Of a stretch of 64,000 bases of DNA, positions 1 through 8,238 are shown piece after piece. The stretch spans positions 1,054,001-1,118,000 of the forward strand of contig NZ_MTBP01000001.1 of NCBI RefSeq assembly GCF_002911665.1, in the 5' to 3' direction. The notes beneath the pieces were generated by a model. The model had not been told where the DNA came from, did not search any database, and worked only from the letters and a program-made list of their open reading frames with translations. The stretch's first letter is position 1. Every line of letters starts with the position of its first letter. The stretch is from Actinomadura rubteroloni (GTDB lineage Bacteria; Actinomycetota; Actinomycetes; Streptosporangiales; Streptosporangiaceae). A program made the translations under genes and the position numbers.

Positions 1-494
1 ACGTCGCCGCGCAGCTCATCGCCCGCTCCGCCCTGGACGTGGACGCCGACCTGGTCCGCGCCGGCTGCCTCCTCCACGACGTCGGCGTCTACCGCCTCTA
101 CGACGCCGAAGGCCGTCCCGACTTCGGCCAGTACATACGCCACGGCGTCCTCGGCCACGACCTGCTGCGCGAAGAGGGCTACCCGGACGCGCTGTGCCGC
201 TTCTGCTCGCACCACACCGGCGTAGGCCTGACCCGCGACGACGTCCTCGCCCAGAACCTGCCGCTGCCCGTCGCCGACTACCTGGCCGAGACCCCCGAAG
301 AAGAACTCGTCATGTACGCGGACAAGTTCCACAGCAAGTCCACACCCCCGGTCTTCCTCACGGCCGACACTTACGCCGCCCGCATCGCCCGCTTCGGCCC
401 GTCCAAGACCGAATCCTTCAAACGCATGCGCCAAGCCCTGGGCACCCCCGACCTGCCCCCCTTGGCCGCCACCTACGGCTACACCCTGACCTGA
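1..494 (+). CDS. HD domain phosphohydrolase, 5' end outside window
   Basis: The reading frame is open from base 3, so the gene starts before the window; a GTG at 39 is only an internal codon. The visible 163 residues contain the HD motif (LLHDVG), a following RHG...GHD histidine cluster and a CSHHTG motif, the usual metal-ligand set of small HD-superfamily metal-dependent phosphohydrolases (often nucleotide hydrolases). The C-terminus is complete (TGA at 492-494). The length fits a single-domain HD protein of about 180-200 residues. The substrate cannot be read from the sequence. It is followed by a repeat-rich noncoding stretch, so no operon partner is visible downstream. Confidence 0.8.
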   Translation, partial: VAAQLIARSALDVDADLVRAGCLLHDVGVYRLYDAEGRPDFGQYIRHGVLGHDLLREEGYPDALCRFCSHHTGVGLTRDDVLAQNLPLPVADYLAETPEEELVMYADKFHSKSTPPVFLTADTYAARIARFGPSKTESFKRMRQALGTPDLPPLAATYGYTLT

Positions 495-605
495 CCCACC
501 CCCCACTCACGGCCGCGCGCTGCACTGACCACCCACGCTACGCATCAGTAGCCCGCAACCGCACGCCGAGCCGACCCACCCGTCCCCGCCCCTGAACGGG
601 GGACG

Positions 606-827
606 TGCGCGTCGAACTGCCCCCGCCCGCGCCAGCCCACGCCCCCGCAAGCCCATCGTCAGCGGGCGCGAGCGCCTGCCCCGGACTGATTCGCGCTCTC
701 GAACGGCCGCCGCCGCTTATAGTTGCGCGTCGAGCTGCTCCCCGCCCGCGCTGGCCCGCGCCCCCGCAAGCCTGTCGTTGGCGGGCGCGGGCGCCTGCCC
801 CGGCCTCATCAGCGCTCTCGAATGGCC
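606..827. repeat. Diverged ~103-bp direct duplication
   Basis: Copy 1 is at 606-708 and copy 2 at 724-827, offset 118-119 bp. Both begin TGCGCGTCGA and end with a CTCTCGAAYGGCC block, and share the CCCCCGCAAGCC and GCGCCTGCCCCGG blocks; identity is roughly 80-85% by eye with one single-base indel. It lies between genes and looks like an old tandem duplication rather than coding sequence. Confidence 0.7.
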
Positions 828-855
828 ACGGCCCACCCGTCCCCGCCCGCATGCC

Positions 856-933
856 GTTGCGAACGCCCGTTGCTCGCACCTGCGCGCCGGCCTGGTGCCC
901 GCCTGTGCCCCCGTGCTTTCGAGCGTTCGCAAC
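856..933. repeat. 11-bp perfect inverted repeat with 56-bp spacer
   Basis: GTTGCGAACGC at 856-866 is exactly complementary to GCGTTCGCAAC at 923-933. The spacer is too long for a simple intrinsic terminator. It sits downstream of the repeat pair and upstream of the 3' end of the minus-strand gene ending at 1069. Its role is unknown. Confidence 0.5.
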
Positions 934-1068
934 TGGCGTGCGCGGGGCCTGGCCCCGACTCGTCGCCGCCTGCGGTTGTGCGTTGGCCTGGGTGTCCGCT
1001 GCGTGCGCGCTGGTCGCCGGGGGCCGGTCCGCCGCCGTGAGCGCGGGCTCGCGGCGGCGGACGAGCCC

Positions 1069-1797
1069 CTAACCGGCGTGGGGCACCGGTGGCGTGGACG
1101 TGCAGGTCAGCGTTCCGGTCGGCACGAGACGCTCGACGGACCCGATGCCGTCGGGCCGCGCCGCCCGCTGCTCGGGCGTGAGGAAGCCGATGAACAACTG
1201 ATGTCCCTTCGGCAGGGCGGCCGGGTCGAAGACGAAGACGACCTTGTTCGCGTCCCGGCCCTTGAGGCCGCCGCCGTCGCCGGGCTTGGCGGCGCGCGGG
1301 GCGGGCGCGACGGTGCCGGGCTTGGGGCCGGTCGGACGGTCGCTCCGGACGGCCCCGCCGGTTCCCCGCATGACGCGGCGGACGCCCGGTCCGACGCCGC
1401 TCGCGTCGACGCGTCCGTCGTCACCCGGCGCGGTGCAGAAGACGCCCTCGCGGATCACCACCGGGAACCCCGCCTTGCGCAGCGCCCGCTCCAGGCCCTC
1501 GTGGTCGGCGAAGTAGCGCTGCTTGTCCCAGGACACGAGCAGCGTCCCGTCCGGACGGGTGCTCACGCTGTACGCGACGGGCCGGGCGCGTTCGAGGTTC
1601 GGCGGCGCGGTGGCGGGGTGGGCGAGGGTTCCGGCGCCGACGGCGAGGCCCGTCACGGCCGCGACCCCGGTCGACGCGGCGGCGACGCGGCGCCGGCGGC
1701 GGGTCCGGCCCGCCGCGACGATCCGCTCGACGGGCGTGTCCAGCGTGACGCCGTCCAGGGACTCCTTCAGGACGTCCAGTACGTCGTTGTCGTTCAT
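1069..1797 (-). CDS. Single-pass membrane protein paired with ECF sigma factor
   Basis: The 242-residue product has an N-terminal cytoplasmic segment of about 40 residues, a basic RRRRR stretch, one membrane span (about residues 38-60) and an extracytoplasmic region. Its start ATG overlaps the sigma-factor stop by 4 bp (ATGA), so the two are translationally coupled. In actinobacteria this arrangement (SigE-type sigma followed by a one-span protein without a zinc-binding anti-sigma motif) is common; the second protein is often assumed to modulate the sigma factor or carry its sensing function. That role is inference from position. No ZAS or zf-HC2 motif is visible. No enzyme family recognised. 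Confidence 0.7.
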
Positions 1798-2288
1798 GAT
1801 CCTGCCTCCGGTCGGTCGAGTGGGACGAGATGGGCGCGCAGCGTTTCGACGGCCCGCGCGAGATGGGCGGTGACGGTGCCCGGCGCGATGCCGAGCGTCC
1901 GCGCGGTGGTCCGCGTGTCCAGGTCGAGGAAGACCCGTAACGCGACCACCTCGCGCTGCCTCGGCGGGAGCCGCCGCAGCACGGCGAACAGCGCGGGGTC
2001 CAGGCCGGACGCCCGGTCCGGGTCGTCGGCGACCTCATGGCCGGCGTCCAGCGGAACCTCGCGCCGCCGTCGCCGCCACCACGAGACGCGGGTGTTGAGC
2101 GCCGTCCGCACGATCCACGCGGACGGCGCCGGATGCCCGCGCACGCTGCGCCAGGACGCCCATGCGCGGGTGAACGCCTCGGCGACCAGGTCCTCGGCGA
2201 GCGGACGGTCGCCCACGGCGGCGAGCACCGCCCGCAGGCAGGCGTCCCGGTTGGCCGCGTAGAACTCCTGAAATTCGCGCTGCTTCAC
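1794..2288 (-). CDS. ECF (SigE-family) RNA polymerase sigma factor
   Basis: The protein of about 164 residues has sigma-70 region 2 (EFYAANRD... [14 protein letters not shown], with the AED/AF helix that binds core polymerase) and region 4 ([37 protein letters not shown], the -35-recognition helix-turn-helix). I place the start at GTG 2288 ([10 protein letters not shown]), which matches the usual N-terminus of the family. An upstream in-frame GTG at 2309 would add seven residues encoded inside the first copy of the 60-bp repeat array and is less likely. The membrane-protein gene follows with a 4-bp overlap. The promoter must lie in or beyond the repeat array. Confidence 0.85.
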
Positions 2289-2295
2289 ACCCACA

Positions 2296-2713
2296 ACACG
2301 CTTGGGCACCCCGATCCGCTTACCTGCTCGTCCGAAACGCTCATGAGCAGGCGCACGACGCTCGCACGCCCGGACCCGCCTACGTGTTCGTCAGGGGCTC
2401 GCGTGAGCAGGCACACCACGTTTGGGTGTCCGGATCCGCCTACCTCTTCGTCAAGGCGTGCGTGAGCAGACACGCGACGCTCGGGTGCTCCGATCTGCCT
2501 GCCTGCTCGTCCGGGACTTGCGTGAGGAGGCACGCGACGCTTGGGTGCTCCGGTCCGCTTACCTGTTCGTCCGGGACGCACGTGAGTAGGCGCACGACGC
2601 TCGCGTGCCCCGATCCGCCTGCCTGTTCGTCCGGGGCGCGCGGGAGCAGGCACGCCACGTTTGGGTGTCCCGATCCGCCTGCCTGTTCGTATGGGAGGCG
2701 CGTGAGCAGGGCT
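2296..2713. repeat. Minisatellite: seven tandem ~60-bp units
   Basis: Units begin at 2296, 2355, 2415, 2474, 2534, 2594 and 2654 and are 59-60 bp long. Each reads roughly RCGACGCTYGGGTGCYCCG, then ATCCGCCTGCCTGTTCGTC, then a variable CGGGRCGCGCGTGAGCAGGC end. In several units GCCTGC near the middle pairs with GCAGGC at the end, so each unit could fold as a hairpin. A 60-bp period keeps all frames open, which explains the spurious ORFs here. The array fills the gap between the histidine kinase 3' end (2755) and the sigma-factor start (2288), and unit 1 ends 8 bp from that start. Copies are diverged, so it is not a recent expansion of one unit. Confidence 0.92.
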
Positions 2714-2754
2714 GTCGGCAGCTCGCAACACGCTCGGGCGCCTGGGCGGGTGGG

Positions 2755-4185
2755 TCAGGGGGATTGGGCGGGGGCCGGGGCGGGGCGGCGGGCGGCCAGG
2801 GGGAGGCGGAGGACGAAGCGGGCGCCGCGCGGGCTGTCCTCGATGGCGAGCGAGCCGCCGTAGGTCTCGGCGATCTCGCGGGCGATGGGGAGGCCGAGCC
2901 CGGTGCCGGCGGGGTCGCGGCGACGGCTTTCGGGGAGGCGGGCGAAGCGCTCGAAGACGCGTTCGCGGTTCTCGGGGGCCACGCCGGAGCCGTCGTCCAG
3001 GACCTCCATCGTGGCCGTCCCGTCCTCGGCGCGGACGGTCACCTCGATCGCGGACAGGGCGTGTCGTTCGGCGTTGGCGAGGAGGTTTCCGAGGACGCGC
3101 GCCAGCCGCAGCCCGTTCGCCACCACGACCGCGCCGTCGTCCAGGCGTGTGGTGATCGGGATGCGCGCGGGCCGGCGGTCGACCTCGCGGCGGACCATCG
3201 CGGCCAGGTCGATGTCCTCCTCGGGCGCGGGGGAGCGGCCGTCGAGCCGGGACAGTTCCAGCAGGTCGTCGACGATGTCGTTCAGCCGTTCGGTGTCGCT
3301 CACCGCCGCGCGGACCATCGCGCGCCAGTCGAAGTCGTCGTCCTCGTCGAGCGCGCCCTCCAGCCGGGTGTGCAGGCCCGCGATCGGGTTGCGCAGGTCG
3401 TGCGAGGCGTCGGAGATGAACCGGCGTTCGCGGCTCGCGGACTCGTCCAGCCGGCCCAACGTCTCGTTGACGGTCTCGGCGAGGCGCTGGATCTCGCCTC
3501 CCGTGTCGGGCACGGTGACACGTGCGCCGAGCCCGGCGGCGTTGATCCGCGCGATCTGCCGCCGCATCGCCTCGACGGGCGCGAAGGACAGGCCGACGGC
3601 GCGCCACGTCCACCAGCCGATCGCCGTGACGACCAAGACCAGCACCGCCGCCATCTCGACGGCCAGCAGCAGCCCGGTCAGCAGCGTCGGCGCGTGGGAC
3701 GCCACGAGCGCCACGACCGGCCGCCCGAACGTGCCGTCGCTGATGCGGACGCCCGTCACCCACACGCATTCGCCGAGGGACGGCGGGCACGCGTCGTCGT
3801 CGACCAGGACGTCGTCCGCCGCGACGTCCCGGTTGATCAGCGACGGCTTGCCGCGCAGTTCCGGGGACGCGTAGAGGATCCGTCCCGAGCGGTCCACGAT
3901 CTGCACGCGGTCGTCGCGGCCCTCGCCGAGGGTCGGGTCCTGTCCGGCGTGGACGTTCGCGGCGATCCGGTCCAGCGTGCGGCTCGCCTCGTCCAGCGAG
4001 AGCTGGAACGTGACCTCCCGCGCCAGCAGCAGCCCGAGCGCCATGCTGACCGCGCCGATCCCGACCGACACGAGCACGCTGATCAGCGTCGCACGGCCCC
4101 GGGGCGTGTGCAGCGCCCGCGCGCGCAGATGCCGGAGCCTCGCCTCCCTGTGCTCGCGCCTGTCGTCGCGCATCTCGTCGCGCAT
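2755..4185 (-). CDS. Orphan membrane sensor histidine kinase
   Basis: 476 residues. Two membrane spans (about residues 33-55 and 172-195) enclose an extracytoplasmic sensor of about 115 residues that holds a DDDACPPSLGECVW segment with two cysteines. A HAMP linker follows, then the H-box (SDASHDLRNPIAG, phospho-acceptor His near residue 260), N-box (GNLLANAERH), G1 (DDGSGV), F-box (FERF) and G2 (GTGLGL). This is a complete two-component kinase that would autophosphorylate and signal to a response regulator. No response regulator lies next to it: upstream is a reductase gene, downstream the minisatellite. The start could also be the second Met (4173). Ligand unknown. Confidence 0.9.
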   Translation of the reverse strand: MRDEMRDDRREHREARLRHLRARALHTPRGRATLISVLVSVGIGAVSMALGLLLAREVTFQLSLDEASRTLDRIAANVHAGQDPTLGEGRDDRVQIVDRSGRILYASPELRGKPSLINRDVAADDVLVDDDACPPSLGECVWVTGVRISDGTFGRPVVALVASHAPTLLTGLLLAVEMAAVLVLVVTAIGWWTWRAVGLSFAPVEAMRRQIARINAAGLGARVTVPDTGGEIQRLAETVNETLGRLDESASRERRFISDASHDLRNPIAGLHTRLEGALDEDDDFDWRAMVRAAVSDTERLNDIVDDLLELSRLDGRSPAPEEDIDLAAMVRREVDRRPARIPITTRLDDGAVVVANGLRLARVLGNLLANAERHALSAIEVTVRAEDGTATMEVLDDGSGVAPENRERVFERFARLPESRRRDPAGTGLGLPIAREIAETYGGSLAIEDSPRGARFVLRLPLAARRPAPAPAQSP

Positions 4186-4291
4186 CGCGCCGGATCTCCC
4201 GCGTCGGTCCTGGCCACACGATCGCCGCTCATCGGAACGACCTCATCGCTCAGCGTAATCTCCGCAGGTCGCATGGTTCGTGGCGACCCCC

Positions 4292-4738
4292 TCACCGGAT
4301 CCGGAACACCGGGACGAGCGGCGCCAGCTCGGCGAGCCCGGCGTCGTCCAGGTCCTTGATCGGACGGTCGAAGAACCGCCCCACCTCCCAGCCCCAGCGC
4401 CGCAGGTAGACGCGCAGCGCCGGAATCTTGTCCGCATCGGTCAGCTCGGTCGCGGCGAACGCCTCGGCGCGCCGGCCGAGCCGCAGCTCACCGCTCCCGG
4501 CGACGCGCAGGTTGCGCACCCACTGCGTGACCCCGCGCGGCGCGACGAGGTACCGCTCGCCGTCGATCGTCAGCAGGTTGACGGGCGTCGTCCGCCACTC
4601 GCCGCTGGTGCGCCCCCGCACGGCGAGCAGCCGGCTGCCGAACAGGCTGAGCCCGCGCCGGGCGAGGAACGCGACGGCCCTGTTGAAGTACACGTCCATC
4701 CCCTTGGCCGGGACGTTGCGGCTGTCCGTGCTGGTCAT
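4292..4738 (-). CDS. Nitroreductase/quinone reductase family, F420-type split beta-barrel
   Basis: 148 residues from an ATG at 4738. The motif series VRGRTSGEWRTTPVNLL, RYLVAPRGVTQWVRNLR and GSGELRLGRR is that of the Ddn-like (DUF385) family of deazaflavin (F420)-dependent reductases that reduce quinones or nitro compounds. F420 use is known for the family and is not proven here. It is transcribed away from a TetR regulator gene (start 4860). The shared 121-bp intergenic region contains a 13-bp palindrome, so it is the most likely target of that regulator. Confidence 0.82.
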   Translation of the reverse strand: MTSTDSRNVPAKGMDVYFNRAVAFLARRGLSLFGSRLLAVRGRTSGEWRTTPVNLLTIDGERYLVAPRGVTQWVRNLRVAGSGELRLGRRAEAFAATELTDADKIPALRVYLRRWGWEVGRFFDRPIKDLDDAGLAELAPLVPVFRIR

Positions 4739-4805
4739 CGTGCCCTCCGAGTGTGAGCGGTGCTCTCGTTCGAGATCAGTATGCACGCCGCGCCGCACCA
4801 AAGCA

Positions 4806-4839
4806 AGAGCAGTGCTCTCGATTTTGTGCAGTGCTCTCG
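4806..4839. promoter_or_regulatory. Putative TetR operator (AGAGCA-N-TGCTCT)
   Basis: AGAGCAGTGCTCT at 4806-4818 is a perfect palindrome around a central G. The half-site GTGCTCTCG recurs at about 4760-4768 and 4831-4839, giving three half-site copies between the divergent reductase and TetR genes. The pattern suits a dimeric TetR-type repressor acting on both promoters. This is inference from sequence symmetry and position. Confidence 0.6.
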
Positions 4840-4859
4840 CCGATGCCAGACTGGACGGC

Positions 4860-5567
4860 ATGAACGCCCGCCCCACGCCGCGCGAACGCCTCCGTGCCCA
4901 GCTCGTCCGGGAGATCAAGCAGAAGGCGCGCCGCCAGCTCTCCGAGGTCGGCCCGCAGGGCCTGTCCCTGCGGGCCGTCGCCCGGGACATGAACATGGTG
5001 TCCTCGGGCCTCTACCGCTACTTCGCCAGCCGCGACGAGCTGCTCACCGCGCTGATCGTCGACTCCTACAACACGCTCGGCACCTGGGCCGAACGTGCTC
5101 TGAACAGCGACGAGACACCGCCCGGCCACCGATCGCGCTGGCGCGCCGTCTGCACCGCCGTCCGCGAATGGGCGCTGACGTACCCGAACGAGTACGCCCT
5201 GATCTTCGGGACGCCCGTGCCCGGCTACAGCGCGCCCGTGGGAACCATCACGGCAGCGATCCGCGTGCCTACCGCACTGTTCACGGTCGTCCGCGACGCG
5301 TGGGCGGACGGCGCGCTGACGCCCCCGGGCCCGGACCGTCCGCTCCCGCCCGAGCTGGCCGGGCAGGCCCACTTCGTCACCGAGAGCATCTCCCCGGGGC
5401 TGCCCGAACCGCTCGCCGTCCGGACCGCCGCGGCCTGGACGCAACTGTTCGGCATGGTCGGTTTCGAACTGTTCGGGCACCTCAGCGGCGGCTTCGACCC
5501 GGCCGACGCGTTCTTCGGCCACAGCGTGGACCTCATGGCCGATCTCCTCGGTTTTCCCGTTTCCTGA
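4860..5567 (+). CDS. TetR-family regulator with WHG-type C-terminal domain
   Basis: 235 residues from ATG 4860. The N-terminal helix-turn-helix is clear (LSEVGPQGLSLRAVARDMNMVSSGLYRYFASRDELLTALI, split here across positions of about 25-65). The C-terminal part ends with an ELFGHLSGGFDPADAFF segment like the TetR_C_13/WHG domain. Such regulators usually repress a divergently transcribed oxidoreductase gene plus their own, which fits the reductase at 4292-4738 and the palindrome at 4806-4818. The inducer is unknown. An earlier open frame (from 4428) runs through the divergent gene and is not real coding. Confidence 0.88.
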   Translation: MNARPTPRERLRAQLVREIKQKARRQLSEVGPQGLSLRAVARDMNMVSSGLYRYFASRDELLTALIVDSYNTLGTWAERALNSDETPPGHRSRWRAVCTAVREWALTYPNEYALIFGTPVPGYSAPVGTITAAIRVPTALFTVVRDAWADGALTPPGPDRPLPPELAGQAHFVTESISPGLPEPLAVRTAAAWTQLFGMVGFELFGHLSGGFDPADAFFGHSVDLMADLLGFPVS

Positions 5568-5627
5568 TCACGGAGCGTCACGGTCGGTTACTCTCACGCG
5601 TGTCCGGACGTCGATGACGGGAGCGGG

Positions 5628-6341
5628 ATGCACACGACGGTGGTCCAGACGGTCGATCCGGTCCTCGACCGGATGCGCGCGATCGGCCGGGGGCTCGGCC
5701 CGCACGACGGCGTCGCCCGCTTCAACCGCGTCTACCTGCGGGTCACCGAGCTGGTCGCCGCGGAGCTGTCGGCGGGAGCGTTCCACGACCCGGACTTCGT
5801 CGCGCGGCTCGACCGCGTCTTCGCCGGGCTGTACTTCGACGCCGTCGCCGCCGACGAGATGGGCCGCGCCCCCGGCCACGCCTGGCGGCCCCTCTTCGAG
5901 GCGCGCGACGCGCGGGCCGTGTGCCCGTTGCAGCACGTCCTCGCCGGGATGAACGCGCACATCGGCCACGACCTGCCGCTCGCCGTCATCGAGACCTGCG
6001 CCGAGCGCGGCCTGACGCCGGGGCCCGCCGTCCACGCCGACTACCTGCGCGTCAACGACCTGCTCGCCCGCGCCGAGGCGGAGGTGCGGCGCGAGGTCGA
6101 GCCGTGGCTGCTGCGCCTGGCCACCCGCGACCTGGAGGCCGTCAAGCACATCGTCGGGACGTTCGGCGTCGCGCGGGCGCGGGACCTGGCGTGGTGCGCG
6201 GTCGAGGCGCTGTGGCCGCAGCGCGGGACGCCCCTGTTCGACGCCTCGGCGGACCTGCTCGCGCGGACCGTCGAGACGACCGGACGGCTGCTCGTCACGC
6301 CGGTCCTCCCGCCGGTGTTCGCCGACGAGCCGTCCCGCTGA
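5628..6341 (+). CDS. DUF5995 family protein
   Basis: 237 residues, mostly alpha-helical with no membrane span. The signature MNAHIGHDLP near residues 108-117 and the preceding CPLQHVLAG segment are characteristic of DUF5995, a family with conserved His/Asp residues and no assigned function. The spacing of histidines suggests a metal site, but this is speculation. It is followed 7 bp later by an ATPase-fold gene in the same direction, so the two may be cotranscribed. Confidence 0.78.
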   Translation: MHTTVVQTVDPVLDRMRAIGRGLGPHDGVARFNRVYLRVTELVAAELSAGAFHDPDFVARLDRVFAGLYFDAVAADEMGRAPGHAWRPLFEARDARAVCPLQHVLAGMNAHIGHDLPLAVIETCAERGLTPGPAVHADYLRVNDLLARAEAEVRREVEPWLLRLATRDLEAVKHIVGTFGVARARDLAWCAVEALWPQRGTPLFDASADLLARTVETTGRLLVTPVLPPVFADEPSR

Positions 6342-6348
6342 GCCGGCG

Positions 6349-6864
6349 ATGGGGGGAGCGGCGGTGCGGGAGACGGCGGACGGGCCGGTCGTCCTCGGGG
6401 TCGTGACGCTGCCGGGCGAGCGGCGGTCGGCGGCGCGGGCGCGCGCGTTCCTGCGCGACCTGCTGCCGCCCGACGACCCGGTGCTGGACGACCTGCTGAC
6501 GGTCGGCAGCGAGACGGTCGGGAACGCGGTCGCGCACACCGCGTCCGGACGGCCGGGCGGCCGGGTCACGGTGGCGCTCACCGCGACCGCGCGCGGCTAC
6601 CGGCTGGAGGTCGGCGACGACGGCGCGGACGGCGCGCGCCCGCACGTCCGGCCGGGCTCGGACGACGATCTGCTGGAAGATCCGCTCGCCGGAGCGGAGA
6701 ACGGGCGCGGGATGCGGATCGTCGCGGCGCTCACGTCTGCATGGGGCTACTGGGAGAGCGGCGACCGGACGGTCGTGTGGGCGGAGTTCGCCCCGGCCCG
6801 CGCGCGCGGCGGACGCCCGCGCGGGCCGGGACTGCGCGCCGCCGGGGTCAGCGACCCCGGTTGA
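6349..6864 (+). CDS. RsbW/SpoIIAB-like ATP-binding regulatory protein
   Basis: 171 residues with a GHKL (HATPase_c_2) fold: N-box ETVGNAVAHT, G1 EVGDDGADGARP and G2 ENGRGMRIVAAL. Stand-alone domains of this type in actinomycetes are serine-kinase anti-sigma factors or related regulators that act through partner switching with STAS-domain antagonists. No STAS or SigB-type sigma gene lies beside it, so the partner is unknown. The ATG at 6349 is 7 bp after the DUF5995 stop. Its last 17 bp overlap the 3' end of a convergent small ORF. Confidence 0.85.
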   Translation: MGGAAVRETADGPVVLGVVTLPGERRSAARARAFLRDLLPPDDPVLDDLLTVGSETVGNAVAHTASGRPGGRVTVALTATARGYRLEVGDDGADGARPHVRPGSDDDLLEDPLAGAENGRGMRIVAALTSAWGYWESGDRTVVWAEFAPARARGGRPRGPGLRAAGVSDPG

Positions 6865-7012
6865 ACTGCCGGACGGGCGTGCGGGGCGTCGTGCGCCGCG
6901 CGCCCGCCGACAAGGCGGCGGTGCGATGGTCGCGTTCGGTGCGACGGGCCTTCTTGGAATCCTTTTCCGGCTGGGCCGAGAAAAGGATGTTCTCGATGTC
7001 GCGGATGCGCAT
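6848..7012 (-). CDS. Small basic protein, 54 aa, unknown
   Basis: From ATG 7012, preceded by a near-perfect Shine-Dalgarno (GGAGGTGA, 7 nt before the start). The peptide begins MRIRDIENILFSAQPEKDSK and has a strongly basic Arg-rich second half. Third codon positions are mostly G or C, as in real genes of this genome. A longer frame from 7051 would start upstream of the SD and is less likely. The 3' end overlaps the convergent ATPase-fold gene by 17 bp. No family recognised; it could be a small regulatory or nucleic-acid-binding peptide. Confidence 0.5.
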   Translation of the reverse strand: MRIRDIENILFSAQPEKDSKKARRTERDHRTAALSAGARRTTPRTPVRQFNRGR

Positions 7013-7180
7013 GGAGAAATCACCTCCGGGCAGAACGAAGTACGGCCGCAAGCGGGCCGGGAAAAAGAACAGAAGGGGAGCGGGCGCGCACTCGGACGTG
7101 CGGCGGCTCGACCCGGGAGATCAAAGCGTGAAAAGCTTCATGCCCGGTAGCATCGCCCGCGGCCGGACGGGCTGTCAACC

Positions 7181-8149
7181 TCATTTTCCGGCGGGCACGC
7201 CGCGAAAAGTGCTCCGGTAGGCGCTCGGGGTCACGCCGAGCGCGGCGTGGAAATGGTTGCGCAGCGACACGGCCGTCCCGAATCCGGACGCGCGGGCGAT
7301 CTGGTCCACGGGCAGCGCGGTGCTTTCCAGCAGGTGCCGGGCGCGTTCGACGCGCTGCCGCGTCAGCCATTCCCCGGCCGACAGGCCGGTCTCCTCGCGG
7401 AAGCGACGGGTGAACGTCCGGACGCTCATCGCCGACCGCGCCGCCAGCTCGCGCAGCCCGATCGGACGGTCCAGCTCCGTCAGCGCCCACGCCCGCGCCG
7501 CCGCCGTGGACGCGCCGGCCTCGTCCGGCACCGGCCGCACCACGAACTGGGCCTGGCCGCCGGCGCGGTGCGGCGCGACGACGATCTTGCGGGCGGCGTC
7601 GTTGGCGACGGCCGCGCCGTGGTCGCGCCGGACGAGATGCAGGCACAGGTCGATCCCGGCGGCCTCGCCGGCCGAGGTGAGCACGGTGTCCTCGTCGACG
7701 TAGAGCACGCCGTGGTCGACGCGGACGCCCGGATGCCGCGCGCGGAGCAGTTCGCCCGACTTCCAGTGCGTGGTGGCGCGGCGCCCGTCGAGCAGGCCCG
7801 CCGCCGCGAGGACGAACGCGCCCGTGCAGACCGACGCGACGCGCGCCCCGTCGGCGGCGGCCTTCCGGACGGCGGCCGTCACCGCAGGGTCCGGGCCGTC
7901 GGCGCGCTCGTCGTCCTTCGCGGCCGGGACGACGACCGTGTCCGCGCCGTCCAGCGCGTCGAGGCCGTGCGGGGCGAACACGGTGAAATCGGCGGACGTC
8001 CGGACCGGGCCGGGCACGGCCGCGCAGGTCAGGACGGTATAGAGCCGCTGTCCGGACGCGTCGAGCGCCGCCTCGAACACCTGGTGGACGAGCCCGAGTT
8101 CCATCGGGAGCACGCCGTCCCTGATCACCACCGCGACCCGATGCGTCAT
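7181..8149 (-). CDS. GlxA-family transcriptional regulator (DJ-1/PfpI + AraC HTH)
   Basis: 322 residues from ATG 8149 (MTHRVAVV); an in-frame ATG at 8188 adds 13 residues that overlap the likely promoter. Residues 1-175 form a DJ-1/PfpI-like amidase domain with the SVCTGAFVLAAAGLLDGRR nucleophile-elbow region. Residues about 210-315 carry the double AraC helix-turn-helix (GLRELAARSAMSVRTFTRRF and the VDQIARASGFGTAVSLRNHF region). It is divergent from an NAD(P)H oxidoreductase gene starting 89 bp away, the likely target. The ligand is unknown. Confidence 0.9.
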   Translation of the reverse strand: MTHRVAVVIRDGVLPMELGLVHQVFEAALDASGQRLYTVLTCAAVPGPVRTSADFTVFAPHGLDALDGADTVVVPAAKDDERADGPDPAVTAAVRKAAADGARVASVCTGAFVLAAAGLLDGRRATTHWKSGELLRARHPGVRVDHGVLYVDEDTVLTSAGEAAGIDLCLHLVRRDHGAAVANDAARKIVVAPHRAGGQAQFVVRPVPDEAGASTAAARAWALTELDRPIGLRELAARSAMSVRTFTRRFREETGLSAGEWLTRQRVERARHLLESTALPVDQIARASGFGTAVSLRNHFHAALGVTPSAYRSTFRGVPAGK

Positions 8150-8238
8150 GGCCCGATTCTTGCACTGATTGGCCATCGGGCCACTCACGGCCGTCCGTCC
8201 GGCCCGCGCACGATGGCGGGGACGGAAGGAGAACGATC

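Larger units (their letters stand above)
495..1068. other. Gene-free GC-rich region with internal repeats
   Basis: About 570 bp between the HD gene and a convergent membrane-protein gene. Open frames exist on both strands only because of the extreme GC content; none has a recognisable domain or good ribosome binding site. It contains a diverged direct duplication (606-708 and 724-827) and an 11-bp inverted repeat (856-866 with 923-933). Confidence 0.6.

Noticed and set aside
778..2262. 494-aa plus-strand frame over the first sigma/membrane pair
   Set aside because: It is antisense to two well-supported coupled genes and has no domain.
2296..2713. Possible CRISPR array from regular repeats
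   Set aside because: The units are contiguous 60-bp tandem copies with no unique spacers, and no cas genes are present.
2285..4219. 644-aa minus-strand open frame over the kinase and the repeat array
   Set aside because: It is in a different frame from the kinase with all its motifs, is Arg/Pro-rich, and stays open only because of GC content and the 60-bp period.
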